From NCBI GenBank assembly GCA_019358855.1, contig JAHHII010000012.1, positions 62,001-126,000 on the forward strand: a stretch of DNA of 64,000 nucleotides. The letters run 5' to 3'. Of this stretch, positions 1 through 8,669 are shown piece by piece. The stretch's first letter is position 1. Each line of letters opens with the position of its first letter. The position numbers were made by a program, and so were the translations under genes. The notes under the pieces were generated by a model, which was given only the letters and a program-made list of their open reading frames with translations, was not told the DNA's origin and ran no database searches. This DNA is from Timaviella obliquedivisa GSE-PSE-MK23-08B. GTDB lineage: Bacteria; Cyanobacteriota; Cyanobacteriia; Elainellales; Elainellaceae.

Positions 1-674
1 CGAATTCCCACTCGCTCAAGCTGCAACGCATTGACCCGTCGCACATCAAGCCTAACCCGCCCAGGCTGGGGATCGGGCAAAATAGGAGACTGGGGTATTT
101 GCTGAGCGGCTGCCAAAATCGCCTCAGTCTCAGTCCCTGCTTTGGGGAAAAGCGAGGCAGTGACTTGAGCCGCCACAGTTGTAGAAACTTGATAGACTTC
201 CCCAGCGATCGCTGGCCCCAGGGCAATTCGGAGATTGGCTAGCTGGCTTCCTTGAGTGATTAAGCGATCGATCGCCCGAGGCACAATTTCTGCCGCTGTC
301 CCTCGCCATCCTGCATGAACCGCTGCTACCGTCCCTGTCGCCATATCCGCAATCAAGACTGGCGTACAATCGGCGCTGCAAGCCCAGACCGCCTGACTTT
401 TCTGCTCTGTGACTAGCCCATCAGCTTCTGATAAATCTGATAAAGAAGATTCGTCCCGACTCGGTGGCTTTTCTAGTTCTGATGGGCTCAGGACGACATT
501 GCCATGAACCTGCTTGACTCGATAAACCTGAGCCGTGGGCTCAAGGATTTGCACAAGCTCTCCCGGAGCACGCGCCCAGAACTGTTGTGTGAAGAACCCA
601 TGAGGAAAGTCTTCTAGAAGAGCACAGGTTAAGTAGGGAAGAGTTTGCCAGGTTTGCCAGTGCCAAGTGTTCAT
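1..674 (-). CDS. pgeF: PgeF/YfiH-family (laccase-domain) protein, 3' end missing
   Basis: About 224 codons on the minus strand from ATG at 672-674, running off the left edge without a stop, so the C-terminus is missing. The translation begins MNTWHWQTWQTLPYLTC. It contains ACSADCTPVLIAD followed by AVHAGWRGTAAEIV, the conserved Cys and His metal-ligand motifs of the YfiH/PgeF ('multicopper polyphenol oxidase', CNF1-like) fold, and later GPAIAGEVYQV. Family members have been described as purine nucleoside phosphorylases or as peptidoglycan-editing factors; the substrate here cannot be read from sequence. The family is usually around 250 residues, so perhaps 30-40 residues lie outside the window. 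Nothing upstream is on the same strand. Confidence 0.88.
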   Translation of the reverse strand, partial: MNTWHWQTWQTLPYLTCALLEDFPHGFFTQQFWARAPGELVQILEPTAQVYRVKQVHGNVVLSPSELEKPPSRDESSLSDLSEADGLVTEQKSQAVWACSADCTPVLIADMATGTVAAVHAGWRGTAAEIVPRAIDRLITQGSQLANLRIALGPAIAGEVYQVSTTVAAQVTASLFPKAGTETEAILAAAQQIPQSPILPDPQPGRVRLDVRRVNALQLERVGI

Positions 675-1171
675 ACGGATAGAGCGTAAAAGATTAAAGA
701 CAACCGACTGAATCATTCGTACAGAGAGCAATGTTTGACAAGGCGCAATATTTGCGGCATGAAACTAGATTTAATCTATTGGAGCTATATTGACTTTGTG
801 ATATCAGTCTTTAGAATCAAAAGCTGATAATGAATGGCTACAAAGATTCTAGAATCATCCTGAAAAGGTAAAACTAGGAGTGTACCAAGCAGTAGAACGA
901 GACGATTGATAAAACTAGCGGGTTAAGATAGCAAATGAGAAAGCGGTTTACTCACCCAGATTAGGTCAGTGAAGATGCTGTAAAGCCTTAAGGGTAGCTG
1001 ATGTTACAATCACGTAGCCTTAGGATAATGATAGTTAGGAACATTCATCTGGTTAAATTAGTCAATGGATGCAGCAATTTTTTGCCCAACGGCACTAGAG
1101 TGGCGCTGCAACTTTAGAATTCATCTCAGGGTAACCTCGATCGCCCGAACATTTTCTGGTAAGACGCAGTC
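675..1171. other. Intergenic region between divergent pgeF-like and M23 genes
   Basis: About 500 bases with no convincing reading frame, RNA gene or strong hairpin. It must hold the promoters of the two divergent genes, but I could not assign confident -35/-10 pairs by eye. Confidence 0.5.
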
Positions 1172-2494
1172 ATGACTCAAAGACCTGATTCAAAACGGAT
1201 ATCTCACCGCTTCTTTAGCCAACGGACACTGCTGGCAAGCGGACTCAGTTGTCTCAGCGGCATGAGTTTTATGGGTTCGGCTGGGATGGTTGTAGCTCAG
1301 ACTTCACCCCCCTCAGAAATACCCGTTGTCCCAAGCGCTCACGATCTCCTAGAGGCTGCTCCTCCAACCCCAATTCCTGCTGTTGCCCCGATTTCTTCTA
1401 TTGCCGTGGAGCCGCAACCCTCCCCACCTGAAGAAATCGCACCGGAGGCGATCGCGGCTCCATCCCCTGCTGCTCAGCCAGTAGAGCCTGGTAATTCTGA
1501 GCCAGTCAGTGCCGAGGCACCCCTAGTTTCTCCAGATCTAGCTGAAAAAGCAAAGGCTTTGGGCAACAACTACATTGACTCTACGCCTTATGATGTGGGC
1601 GCAACTACTTACGAGGCACCAAGTGCGATCGTCCTTTCTGAGCGGTCTTCGGGGTGTCAAGCCGTGGTGAACAAGGGAGACGTTGCTCCTGGAAGCATTT
1701 GTGCCAAACTTCAAAATAACTCCATAGCCCAATCATCCGAGGGTGCTCCAGCCTATTCTGGTGGCTACACCTCAGTCAGCGTGGGTTCCGTTAGCCTCAG
1801 TTCTTACGGCGTTGGACTTTCAGGACGCACGACTCCCTCTGGCAGAGATTACTATAACCTCACCTCTCGTCCTCCGGCAAAGCTGGGTAATGGCAACATT
1901 GGGATGCTGTTTCCTCTTTCAATCCCAGCAGTCATTACCTCAGCTTTCGGTTGGCGCATCCACCCTATTTTTGGTGAAAGCCGCTTCCACTCTGGCAGTG
2001 ATATAGGGGCAGAGCAAGGTACTCCAGTGCTTGCTGCTTTTGCAGGGAAGGTTGAGCTTGCTGACTTTATGGGCGGGTACGGATTGGCTGTAGTGCTAAG
2101 ACATAACAAAGATACTGAAGAAACCCTTTATGCTCACCTATCTGAGCTATTTGTGAAGCCTGGAGAGGTTGTGAAACAGGGTGAAGTAATTGGTCGAGTA
2201 GGAAGCACTGGAAATTCAACAGGGCCTCATCTCCACTTTGAGTTTCGTCAACAAAGCTCAGATGGCTCCTGGGTTACGATGGATCCAGGGCAAGCGCTGG
2301 AGTTTTCTCTAGCGAAGTTTGTGACTAACCTCCAACTTGCTCAAACTAAGAAACCGTTGGTAGCTCAGGTTGTTGATCCTCTCCAGCGGCTTAAGGTTGT
2401 TCTTCAAGAAGCAAAACAGGCACAGTTTGTTAAAAAGAATACTCAGATAGAGGGAACTGCTCGGACGATCGTAAACCCTAACCTGAAGAGATAG
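1172..2494 (+). CDS. Secreted M23 (LytM) peptidoglycan endopeptidase
   Basis: 440 residues. The N-terminus has a basic stretch and a hydrophobic segment (about residues 18-42, ending VVAQTS), consistent with a signal peptide. Residues about 45-125 are a Pro/Ala/Glu-rich low-complexity linker for spanning the periplasm. The C-terminal half carries an intact M23 zinc peptidase domain: SAFGWRIHPIFG, then HSGSDIG with His273 and Asp277, then TGPHLHFEF with His353 and His355. All metal and catalytic residues are present, so it should be active against peptide cross-bridges. About 50 residues follow the domain. No LysM module is recognisable. It is monocistronic: a strong hairpin terminator follows the stop. 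A second M23 protein, with coiled coils, lies at 11390. Confidence 0.92.
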   Translation: MTQRPDSKRISHRFFSQRTLLASGLSCLSGMSFMGSAGMVVAQTSPPSEIPVVPSAHDLLEAAPPTPIPAVAPISSIAVEPQPSPPEEIAPEAIAAPSPAAQPVEPGNSEPVSAEAPLVSPDLAEKAKALGNNYIDSTPYDVGATTYEAPSAIVLSERSSGCQAVVNKGDVAPGSICAKLQNNSIAQSSEGAPAYSGGYTSVSVGSVSLSSYGVGLSGRTTPSGRDYYNLTSRPPAKLGNGNIGMLFPLSIPAVITSAFGWRIHPIFGESRFHSGSDIGAEQGTPVLAAFAGKVELADFMGGYGLAVVLRHNKDTEETLYAHLSELFVKPGEVVKQGEVIGRVGSTGNSTGPHLHFEFRQQSSDGSWVTMDPGQALEFSLAKFVTNLQLAQTKKPLVAQVVDPLQRLKVVLQEAKQAQFVKKNTQIEGTARTIVNPNLKR

Positions 2495-2527
2495 ATTGTT
2501 CTCTCGGAGTTCTTGAAGGCGACTATT

Positions 2528-2569
2528 AAAGAAGGTGCGTTTGATTTTAAGATCAAACGCACCTTCTTT
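2528..2569 (+). terminator. Strong Rho-independent terminator after the M23 gene
   Basis: Perfect 18-bp stem: 2528-2545 pairs with 2552-2569 around the 6-base loop tttaag. The stem starts with AAAGAAGG and ends CCTTCTTT, followed by tcgta. It lies 33 bases after the stop of the M23 gene and upstream of the convergent minus-strand gene end at 2691, so it may serve both directions. Confidence 0.85.
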
Positions 2570-2584
2570 CGTACTACTTCTTTT

Positions 2585-2624
2585 GTGCTAAGTGTGGATT
2601 GAAAGTGCTAAGTGTTTATTGAAT
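2585..2624. repeat. 20-bp imperfect tandem duplication
   Basis: Two adjacent 20-base copies at 2585-2604 and 2605-2624, both beginning gtgctaagtgt and identical at 17 of 20 positions. Non-coding, between terminator and convergent gene. Confidence 0.7.
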
Positions 2625-2663
2625 CGCAGTTTTAAGTAGCACCGATGATTTCATTAGGATGAT

Positions 2664-2705
2664 TTTATTCTAAAAATTTGGTGATTTATTCTAGAAATCT
2701 GGTGA
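2664..2705. repeat. 21-bp tandem duplication spanning a gene's 3' end
   Basis: Copies at 2664-2684 and 2685-2705 match at 19 of 21 positions (each begins tttattcta and ends tggtga). The right copy contains the stop codon and last codons of the minus-strand gene ending at 2691; the left copy repeats an equivalent stop outside the gene. It looks like a local slippage duplication of the gene's terminus. Confidence 0.75.
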
Positions 2706-3083
2706 TAGAAGCGCATCACAGTAGACAACCAAGAGATGAAGACGATCGCCCATCATGACCCATCGTTGCTCACGGGTTGCAGGTTGACGAGCCGATTTTA
2801 AGAACATCAAGTCTATACTGAGCAATCGTAACTGCTTATCAATTTCAGTTTGATAAGATTGAGTTTTCACCCCTAGCTCCTCATCGACCTCACTGCTTCT
2901 CTGCTGTACCTTCAAAAATATTTCCTGGAACTTGGCTACATCTTGCCGACGAACCGCGATCGCTTGCAGTTGGGCAACCTGTTGTCGGATGTCTTCGTAG
3001 TACTGGCGGTGTTTTTCCATTAACCTGTCTTTGCTGTTCTTTGCCCTTCGCAGTTCACTTTCTAAAGTTAGACCTCCTTTCAT
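2691..3083 (-). CDS. patD: PatD-like small helical protein
   Basis: 130 residues, mostly predicted helix, no signal peptide or membrane segment. The C-terminal half (QTEIDKQLRLLSIDLMFLKSARQPATREQR, given here in two parts: QTEIDKQLRLLSIDLMFL then KSARQPATREQR, ending LHLLVVYCDALL) resembles cyanobacterial proteins annotated as heterocyst-frequency regulator PatD, reported to interact with FtsZ. That match is from memory and is a moderate-confidence inference; heterocyst formation itself cannot be inferred. Start is uncertain: the ATG at 3083 is immediately followed by a Shine-Dalgarno-like aaggaggt inside the frame, while the family-like region begins at an internal ATG at 3020 (MEKHRQYYED). 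The 3' end lies in a 21-bp tandem duplication. Confidence 0.6.
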   Translation of the reverse strand: MKGGLTLESELRRAKNSKDRLMEKHRQYYEDIRQQVAQLQAIAVRRQDVAKFQEIFLKVQQRSSEVDEELGVKTQSYQTEIDKQLRLLSIDLMFLKSARQPATREQRWVMMGDRLHLLVVYCDALLSPDF

Positions 3084-3387
3084 CAGATTGTTTGACCCGC
3101 ACAGGGCTTGCTAGAGCCATAAATTATCGATAGAGGAAGAGATTGTAACTAGGAACACCTAAAATTTGATAGTATTTTTAACAATCTAGGCGATCGCAGT
3201 TCATGACCCAACTGCTTGAGGCACCCTAAATCATTAAATAATTTTTTATTTATCTTTTGAGGTTATGTCCGAGCTTTAACGTTGTTATCTCTGGAAGGTT
3301 TACCGAGGTCGTACTTCCAGATTATTTTCAAATTGCCTACGGGCTAGATCAAGTATTATTGCAAACACTACTCCTTCGGATATTCCT
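3084..3387. other. Intergenic leader of the (p)ppGpp synthetase gene
   Basis: About 300 AT-rich bases between divergent genes. One clear element: an inverted repeat tctggaag (3290-3297) / cttccaga (3314-3321), 8 bp with a 16-base loop, about 67 bases before the rel start and followed by attatttt. This could be a leader hairpin or a regulator site. No other structure seen. Confidence 0.5.
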
Positions 3388-5688
3388 ATGGTCTCTGTGC
3401 TCAAAAGCATGAATTCATCTGCTTCACCGACGCTCCCGACCGATATCACATTGCCTGATTGGCTGAAGGAGTGTTTAATCAATCAGCGATCGCCCCTAAG
3501 CTGCGCAGGTTCAGATGGCTTACCTTCAGATGTTTCGCTAGTCTGCCAAGCGTTTGACTTTGCTTACTGTCTACACGAAGGTCAATTCCGCGCTTCTGGA
3601 GAACCTTACATTGCCCATCCTGTTGCCGTTGCTGGATTACTCCGGGAATTAGGCGGCAGCGCTGACATGATGGCAGCAGGATTTTTGCATGATGTGATTG
3701 AAGATACAGACGTAACTGCTGAAGAAATCGAACGCCGTTTTGGGGCAGGCGTTCGGCAGTTAGTAGAAGGCGTGACCAAGCTCTCTAAACTCAACTTTTC
3801 CTCTAAAAAAGATCAACAAGCAGAAAATTTTCGTCGCATGTTTTTGGCAATGGCAAAAGACATTCGGGTGATTGTGGTCAAGCTTGCCGATCGCCTTCAT
3901 AACATGCGAACATTGGAGCATTTGAACGATGAAAAGCGCTGTCGCATTGCCCTAGAAACCCGTGAGATCTTCGCTCCCCTGGCAAATCGCTTGGGGATTG
4001 GTCGTTTAAAGTGGGAACTAGAAGACCTGGCGTTCAAATACCTGGAGCCAGAGTCTTATCGAGAAATGCAAGGATTGGTGACGGGCAAACGTACTGAGCG
4101 CGAAGAACGCCTGGCTCAGGTTGGAGAAATGCTGCGCGATCGCCTCACCCAACTCGGCATCAAATGCCACGATATCAACGGTCGCCCTAAGCACCTCTAT
4201 GGCATTTACCAAAAAATGCAGAAGCAGCAGAAAAGCTTCAAAGATATTTATGATGTCGCGGCTATCCGCATCATTGTTGAAACCAACGATGAATGCTACC
4301 GTGCCCTAGCCGTTGTTCACGATGCCTTCCGCCCCATCCCAGGTCGCTTTAAAGACTACATTGGTTTGCCCAAGCCCAACCGTTATCAGTCCCTTCATAC
4401 CGTCGTGATTGGCACTTCTGGTCGTCCTATCGAAGTGCAAATTCGCACCTTAGAAATGCATCAAGTGGCAGAATACGGCATTGCTGCCCACTGGAAATAT
4501 AAGGAAACAGGCGGCTCTGTTGCCAAAGTCACGACTGAAGACGAGAAATTCACTTGGCTTCGTCAGCTTGTGGAGTGGCAAAGCGATATGAAAGATGCTC
4601 AGGAATATATGCAGGGCATCAAAGATAACTTATTCGATGCTGAGGTTTACGTCTTTACGCCCAGCGGTGATGTTTTTGCCCTTAGTCAAGGCGCAACCCC
4701 TGTGGACTTTGCCTATCGCATCCACACTGAGGTAGGCAATCACTGTGCAGGCGCAAAGGTCAATGAGCGGATGGTGACCCTGGGCACGCCGTTAAAAACA
4801 GGGGATATTGTCGAAATTATTACCCAAAAAAATTCTCGTCCTAGCCTTGATTGGCTCAATTTTGCCGTTACAACCAGCGCTCGTAACCGGATTCGGCAGT
4901 GGTATAAGCGATCGCACCGCGATGAAAATATTCTACGGGGGCGAGAAATGCTGGAAAAAGAGTTGGGGAAAAGCGGTTTTGAAGCCCTCCTCAAGTCCGA
5001 ACCAATGCAGGCTGTTGCCGAACGCTGTAACTATTCATCCGCTGAAGATCTTTTAGCCGCAGTTGGCTATGGCGAAGTTACGCTTAACCTGGTTTTGAAC
5101 CGCATCCGGGAAGCAATCAAAATTCGTCAACCGATCGCCCCCGCTCCTAGCAACAGCGCCTTAGCCAGTACGCTTCTCCCCACCGCTTCTGCGCCTGCGT
5201 CTTTGCCCAGTAGCCGCTCTAAAGATTCTCCTATTATTGGCGTTGAAGGCTTGCTGTATGGACTGGCTGGCTGTTGCAATCCGGTTCCGGGCGAACCCAT
5301 TATTGGAGTCGTAACTCTGAGTAGCCGAGGCATTTCTATTCATCGGCAGGGCTGCCATAACACCGACGCGATTCCGGGCGATCGGCTGATCCCGGTTCGT
5401 TGGAATGATAAAAACCTTCAGAACCATCGTCCACCCACCTACCCTGTAGAATTGCAAATCGAAGTCATCGATCGAGTTGGCGTTCTCAAAGACGTGCTCT
5501 CTCGCCTGAGCGACTACAACATTAACGTCCGCAGCGCCCAGGTTAAAACCTTCCCAGGTCAAACCGCTACCATTAGCCTCGGCATTGATGTGGTTGACCA
5601 CGAGCAGCTTGAGCGCACCTTCACCCAAATTCGTAAAATGAGCGATATTTTGAAGCTTAAACGGTTGAACCAAGTTGAAGAAGTCTAG
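3388..5688 (+). CDS. rel: Bifunctional (p)ppGpp synthetase/hydrolase (RelA/SpoT homologue)
   Basis: 766 residues, the usual long-RSH length. Order of domains: HD hydrolase (His77 in IAHPVAV, His101-Asp102 in HDVIEDT, both intact); RelA/SpoT synthetase with GRFKDYIGLPKPNRYQSLH, where Arg320-Phe-Lys322-Asp323 is the RxKD motif typical of bifunctional rather than RelA-only enzymes; TGS domain from about residue 410 (VYVFTPSGDVFALSQGATPV); a CC/zinc-finger-like domain with Cys629-Cys630 in AGCCNPVPGEPI and a later HRQGCHN; C-terminal ACT/RRM domain (PVELQIEVIDRVGVLKDVLS). It should both make and degrade the stringent-response alarmone in the cytosol. There is no second synthetase in the window. 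Start choice is by family length; no Shine-Dalgarno is visible and the next Met is 8 codons in. The 3' end lies 7 bases from the convergent gene at 5696. Confidence 0.95.
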   Translation: MVSVLKSMNSSASPTLPTDITLPDWLKECLINQRSPLSCAGSDGLPSDVSLVCQAFDFAYCLHEGQFRASGEPYIAHPVAVAGLLRELGGSADMMAAGFLHDVIEDTDVTAEEIERRFGAGVRQLVEGVTKLSKLNFSSKKDQQAENFRRMFLAMAKDIRVIVVKLADRLHNMRTLEHLNDEKRCRIALETREIFAPLANRLGIGRLKWELEDLAFKYLEPESYREMQGLVTGKRTEREERLAQVGEMLRDRLTQLGIKCHDINGRPKHLYGIYQKMQKQQKSFKDIYDVAAIRIIVETNDECYRALAVVHDAFRPIPGRFKDYIGLPKPNRYQSLHTVVIGTSGRPIEVQIRTLEMHQVAEYGIAAHWKYKETGGSVAKVTTEDEKFTWLRQLVEWQSDMKDAQEYMQGIKDNLFDAEVYVFTPSGDVFALSQGATPVDFAYRIHTEVGNHCAGAKVNERMVTLGTPLKTGDIVEIITQKNSRPSLDWLNFAVTTSARNRIRQWYKRSHRDENILRGREMLEKELGKSGFEALLKSEPMQAVAERCNYSSAEDLLAAVGYGEVTLNLVLNRIREAIKIRQPIAPAPSNSALASTLLPTASAPASLPSSRSKDSPIIGVEGLLYGLAGCCNPVPGEPIIGVVTLSSRGISIHRQGCHNTDAIPGDRLIPVRWNDKNLQNHRPPTYPVELQIEVIDRVGVLKDVLSRLSDYNINVRSAQVKTFPGQTATISLGIDVVDHEQLERTFTQIRKMSDILKLKRLNQVEEV

Positions 5689-5695
5689 AAGACGG

Positions 5696-6526
5696 CTAAG
5701 CGTTGCCTTTACCCATGCGTTTCTGCCGAGGATTTCTTGAGCGAGATTTTTTAGTAGGCAAATGAGTTTGAGTCTCTTTCATCATGCTAAACCCGTTCCA
5801 GCCCACTATTAAGTAGCCCACCGCTAGCACAAAACTAATGGATGTAATCCGCAGTCGAGCACGACGCATTTCTCCTTGAAGACTCAATTTTGCTTGACCT
5901 TGCCGCTCTTCAATTTGCTTGATGCCAGTCGCCCGTGCTTTTGCGACTTCTGCCTCCAACAGCTTCGGATCATTTTTAACGCGATCGAGCGTTTCTTTCA
6001 AGTCCTGAAGCTGGGCTTTATCGGCTGCGACAACCTGGTCATTCTGTAGTTCTGCATCCAGCCTTGCCGCTTCCTCACTGTTCGACAGCAAGGCATTGAC
6101 CTGACCTTGCCGCATCGTCAACTGTCGCTCTAACTGTTGGGCCGCCGTCTCCACCTCCTTGTTAATCTCCTGGGTAGAAGCCGCACTGACTAAGCGATTG
6201 CTGTTAAAGTACAGCGGCGTGAACAGCAGAAACATGACTCCCAACCCAGATGCCATCAGCACCGCTGAAGTTAGAAGCTTCCGAGCAGACCCCTGATTAA
6301 TGGAGTCATCCATCCACATGCCCCAGAACAATAGCGCCAAACCCAGCAGGGGAACCACTCCACGCCCTACAAATTGATCAATCAGGTTGGCAAGCCATGC
6401 GTTGTTTAGAAAGTTAGGCGGAAAAGCAAGGGTCAGGTAGTCAATGATGATGCCTAAAATGAGCACTGCGCCTGCAAATTTGAGGAGATGGGAGACATTG
6501 GAAGAGGAATGGCTTTCTGCTGGCAT
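5696..6526 (-). CDS. HpsJ-like membrane protein
   Basis: 276 residues. Hydrophobic segments near residues 13-35, 55-70 and 85-105 are followed by a long charged coiled-coil region (about 115-220: QEINKEVETAAQQLERQL...), then one more membrane segment (ITSISFVLAVGYLIVGWNGF) and a very basic tail (PTKKSRSRNPRQKRMGKGNA). The phrase LIDQFVGRGVVPLLGLALLF is characteristic of cyanobacterial proteins annotated as HpsJ family, named after a hormogonium polysaccharide locus in Nostoc. Topology suggests that both termini are cytoplasmic with the coiled coil between helices. The biochemical role is unknown. A secreted GH10-like gene lies about 95 bases upstream on the same strand, so the two may be co-transcribed. 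Confidence 0.7.
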   Translation of the reverse strand: MPAESHSSSNVSHLLKFAGAVLILGIIIDYLTLAFPPNFLNNAWLANLIDQFVGRGVVPLLGLALLFWGMWMDDSINQGSARKLLTSAVLMASGLGVMFLLFTPLYFNSNRLVSAASTQEINKEVETAAQQLERQLTMRQGQVNALLSNSEEAARLDAELQNDQVVAADKAQLQDLKETLDRVKNDPKLLEAEVAKARATGIKQIEERQGQAKLSLQGEMRRARLRITSISFVLAVGYLIVGWNGFSMMKETQTHLPTKKSRSRNPRQKRMGKGNA

Positions 6527-6621
6527 GGGGAAGGGGAATAACAGAACTCATTCAGGATTCCCCGAAAATTTCTACACGCATCACCTGCGCTTGGTTTACT
6601 GAATAGATTTGAGCAGAGAGC

Positions 6622-8151
6622 TTATTGCAAACGACAGGTCTTGCGATCGCGCTCATACGCCTCATCTTGCCAAGAAAATGCAAAATGGCTGACTGCATCA
6701 ATGGGGGGGGACATCTGCTGAAGCGTTAACATTTGCCACTCTAACGGCGGATGCTCATTGAACCAGGCTCCCCAGGTTCCTGCCAAAGCCGGAATCACCT
6801 GAGTTCCAGGCGGAGCCTTCGCCATGACGCGCTGAATTTCTGCCACGATACAACTCATATCACCACAGGTTGAATACGCCATCGGATGCCATTCCATGGC
6901 ACTTGGAAACTGATCCCAGGGCTGTAACCTCGCGTCATAACTTTGCGCACCAATCGTTTGATTACCATTTGGAAAGAATACGGCTCCGGCAGGAATTCCT
7001 CGCTGCTGCACTGGCAAAGCTGCCATGGATAGAAAGTCGAGCACGCCCTGAAACGCATGGGCAATACTTAAATACCAGAGTTGGTTTTGTAGCTGACCCT
7101 GGGTTAGAGGTGCGGGAGAAGGGAGTTGCCCTTGCCAAAGAGGCTCTTTGTTTTGATCATACTGAGACGCGATCGCCGTCATTTCTGTGGTAGAGACAAA
7201 GCCTTGAGCCAAGTACCGCCGAATCAATTCTCGTCCTCTGTCATTTTGGGCGCGTTGCGAGAGTGCTTCCTGGGAAGCGCTTCCGTAAATCCATAAATCT
7301 TGCACTTTGCTGGCGATCGTGTTGCCGCCTGTTCCTCTGGGGTAACGCAAATAGTCAAATAAGACTCCGTCGGGCTGTCGGTTCAATATGGCTTGGACTA
7401 GCGTAGCGTAGTCCCGCTGAGCCTGAGGGCTGTAGGGATCAACAAACGTTTCGTTAGAAGCGATGGCTCCTGTCGGGGTCACATCTGGGCTACCAAGGCT
7501 AAGACTAGTCTGTCCTCGTCCGTTACGCGCCAATGTCTGCTCGGCATCAGGGCGCAAGCTATAGGTGTAGCCAAAGTTGAGGGCAAACATCCAACTATAG
7601 ACCTTGATGCCTCTGGCACGCCCTTTGGCGATCGCTTCTGCCAATAAATCTCGCCTCTCATATCCAGGCTGCCATAATACCGAAGACCAGGCTGTTGGAT
7701 TATCTTGGCTGGGCAGCAACACCTGTCCATCTGAAAAAACTTCTAGATAGACTTGGTTGTAACCCTGGCTCAGAATGCGATCGAAGATCTCATCTAGTTT
7801 TCCAGGACGAACATCACAAGGGTAAAGGCGGAGCCAAATAGCTTGAGTTTGGGGCCAATTTTGGCTGCGACAATTGCGAAGTTGATCAGCGAGTTGTCGC
7901 TGCTGATCGCGGTATTCGGCTTGGGCGATCGCATCATCTTCGCCCTGAACTGCCACGTGCCGCAGAGTCGAGAGTTGGGCGATCGCCTCATTTGACACCT
8001 GGCAAGCAGAAAGGGTCTGTGCTGCTCTAACGCTGCTGGGGGTATTTAACCCCATCACCATAATCCACAAGTTGCAGTAAAAAAGAGAGCGTAAGCCAGA
8101 CAGAAAATTTACAGATTTCATGAACAATCTAGTTATTCTTTTCGCACTCAT
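6622..8151 (-). CDS. Secreted family-10 glycosyl-hydrolase-like protein
   Basis: 509 residues. A hydrophobic segment (about residues 22-42) ending SSVRAAQ looks like a signal peptide. The core contains IWLRLYPCDVRPGKLDEIF, YNQVYLEVFSDGQVLLPS, GIKVYSWMFALNFGY, NETFVDPYSPQAQRDY and PDGVLFDYLRYPRGTGG, the beta/alpha-barrel strand motifs of GHL10/DUF187-DUF4015 proteins (cyanobacterial 'family 10 glycosylhydrolase'). The substrate is unknown; a cell-wall or extracellular polysaccharide is a reasonable inference. Possible later start at Met11 (8121), giving a more compact signal peptide. It is upstream of, and on the same strand as, the HpsJ-like gene and divergent from a sugar transferase, which suggests a surface-polysaccharide neighbourhood. 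Confidence 0.8.
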   Translation of the reverse strand: MSAKRITRLFMKSVNFLSGLRSLFYCNLWIMVMGLNTPSSVRAAQTLSACQVSNEAIAQLSTLRHVAVQGEDDAIAQAEYRDQQRQLADQLRNCRSQNWPQTQAIWLRLYPCDVRPGKLDEIFDRILSQGYNQVYLEVFSDGQVLLPSQDNPTAWSSVLWQPGYERRDLLAEAIAKGRARGIKVYSWMFALNFGYTYSLRPDAEQTLARNGRGQTSLSLGSPDVTPTGAIASNETFVDPYSPQAQRDYATLVQAILNRQPDGVLFDYLRYPRGTGGNTIASKVQDLWIYGSASQEALSQRAQNDRGRELIRRYLAQGFVSTTEMTAIASQYDQNKEPLWQGQLPSPAPLTQGQLQNQLWYLSIAHAFQGVLDFLSMAALPVQQRGIPAGAVFFPNGNQTIGAQSYDARLQPWDQFPSAMEWHPMAYSTCGDMSCIVAEIQRVMAKAPPGTQVIPALAGTWGAWFNEHPPLEWQMLTLQQMSPPIDAVSHFAFSWQDEAYERDRKTCRLQ

Positions 8152-8669
8152 ATCTTGCTCTATAGACCCACTTACGGGCAGGCTTTCTCACGAATCATCA
8201 TGAATCATAAAGTTAAGCCCATTCCATTCACCTAAAACTCTCCTGATCAAGGTGTTCCTAGGTTGAAAACATTCTCTATAAGTTTAAAGATTTCATCTCA
8301 CCGCTGACTTCAAATGCCTTTGTACCGTAGCTTCCCAAGCATCTTCACTTCATCAGGGAACTCTCAACGTTCTAAAACGTCTTCTAAGCATAAATACGCA
8401 AAGCTCAGGAAGAAAAACATCTTCGACACTGAGGTTTTTGGGTAGCAAAAAGAATAGCTGTGTCAGTGCAAATACTTAGCACACAAAGAGAAGATACATA
8501 CTGTCCGTGCAGGAACTTTATATAAGCCGCTCCTTGTTCAAAGATTAGGCAAACTCCCTGCAAAAACCATATTTCTCTTAAGAAGCGAACTTACATTTTA
8601 GATAACAACACCTTTAGATCGAAAGCCCACATCTAAGTCTTAGTTGACCTGTTAAGGAGCTTGCAGCTT
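8152..8669. other. Long intergenic region upstream of sugar transferase
   Basis: About 510 bases between divergent genes. I see no ORF with coding character, tRNA or strong terminator. Length and AT-rich content suggest an extended promoter or untranslated leader for the sugar transferase. The clear Shine-Dalgarno aaggag (8654-8659) is the only assignable signal. Confidence 0.45.

Noticed and set aside
5161-5673. 170-codon open frame antisense to the rel gene
   Set aside because: It lies wholly within the conserved CC/ACT region of rel on the opposite strand and shows no family character; it mirrors codon bias of the sense gene.
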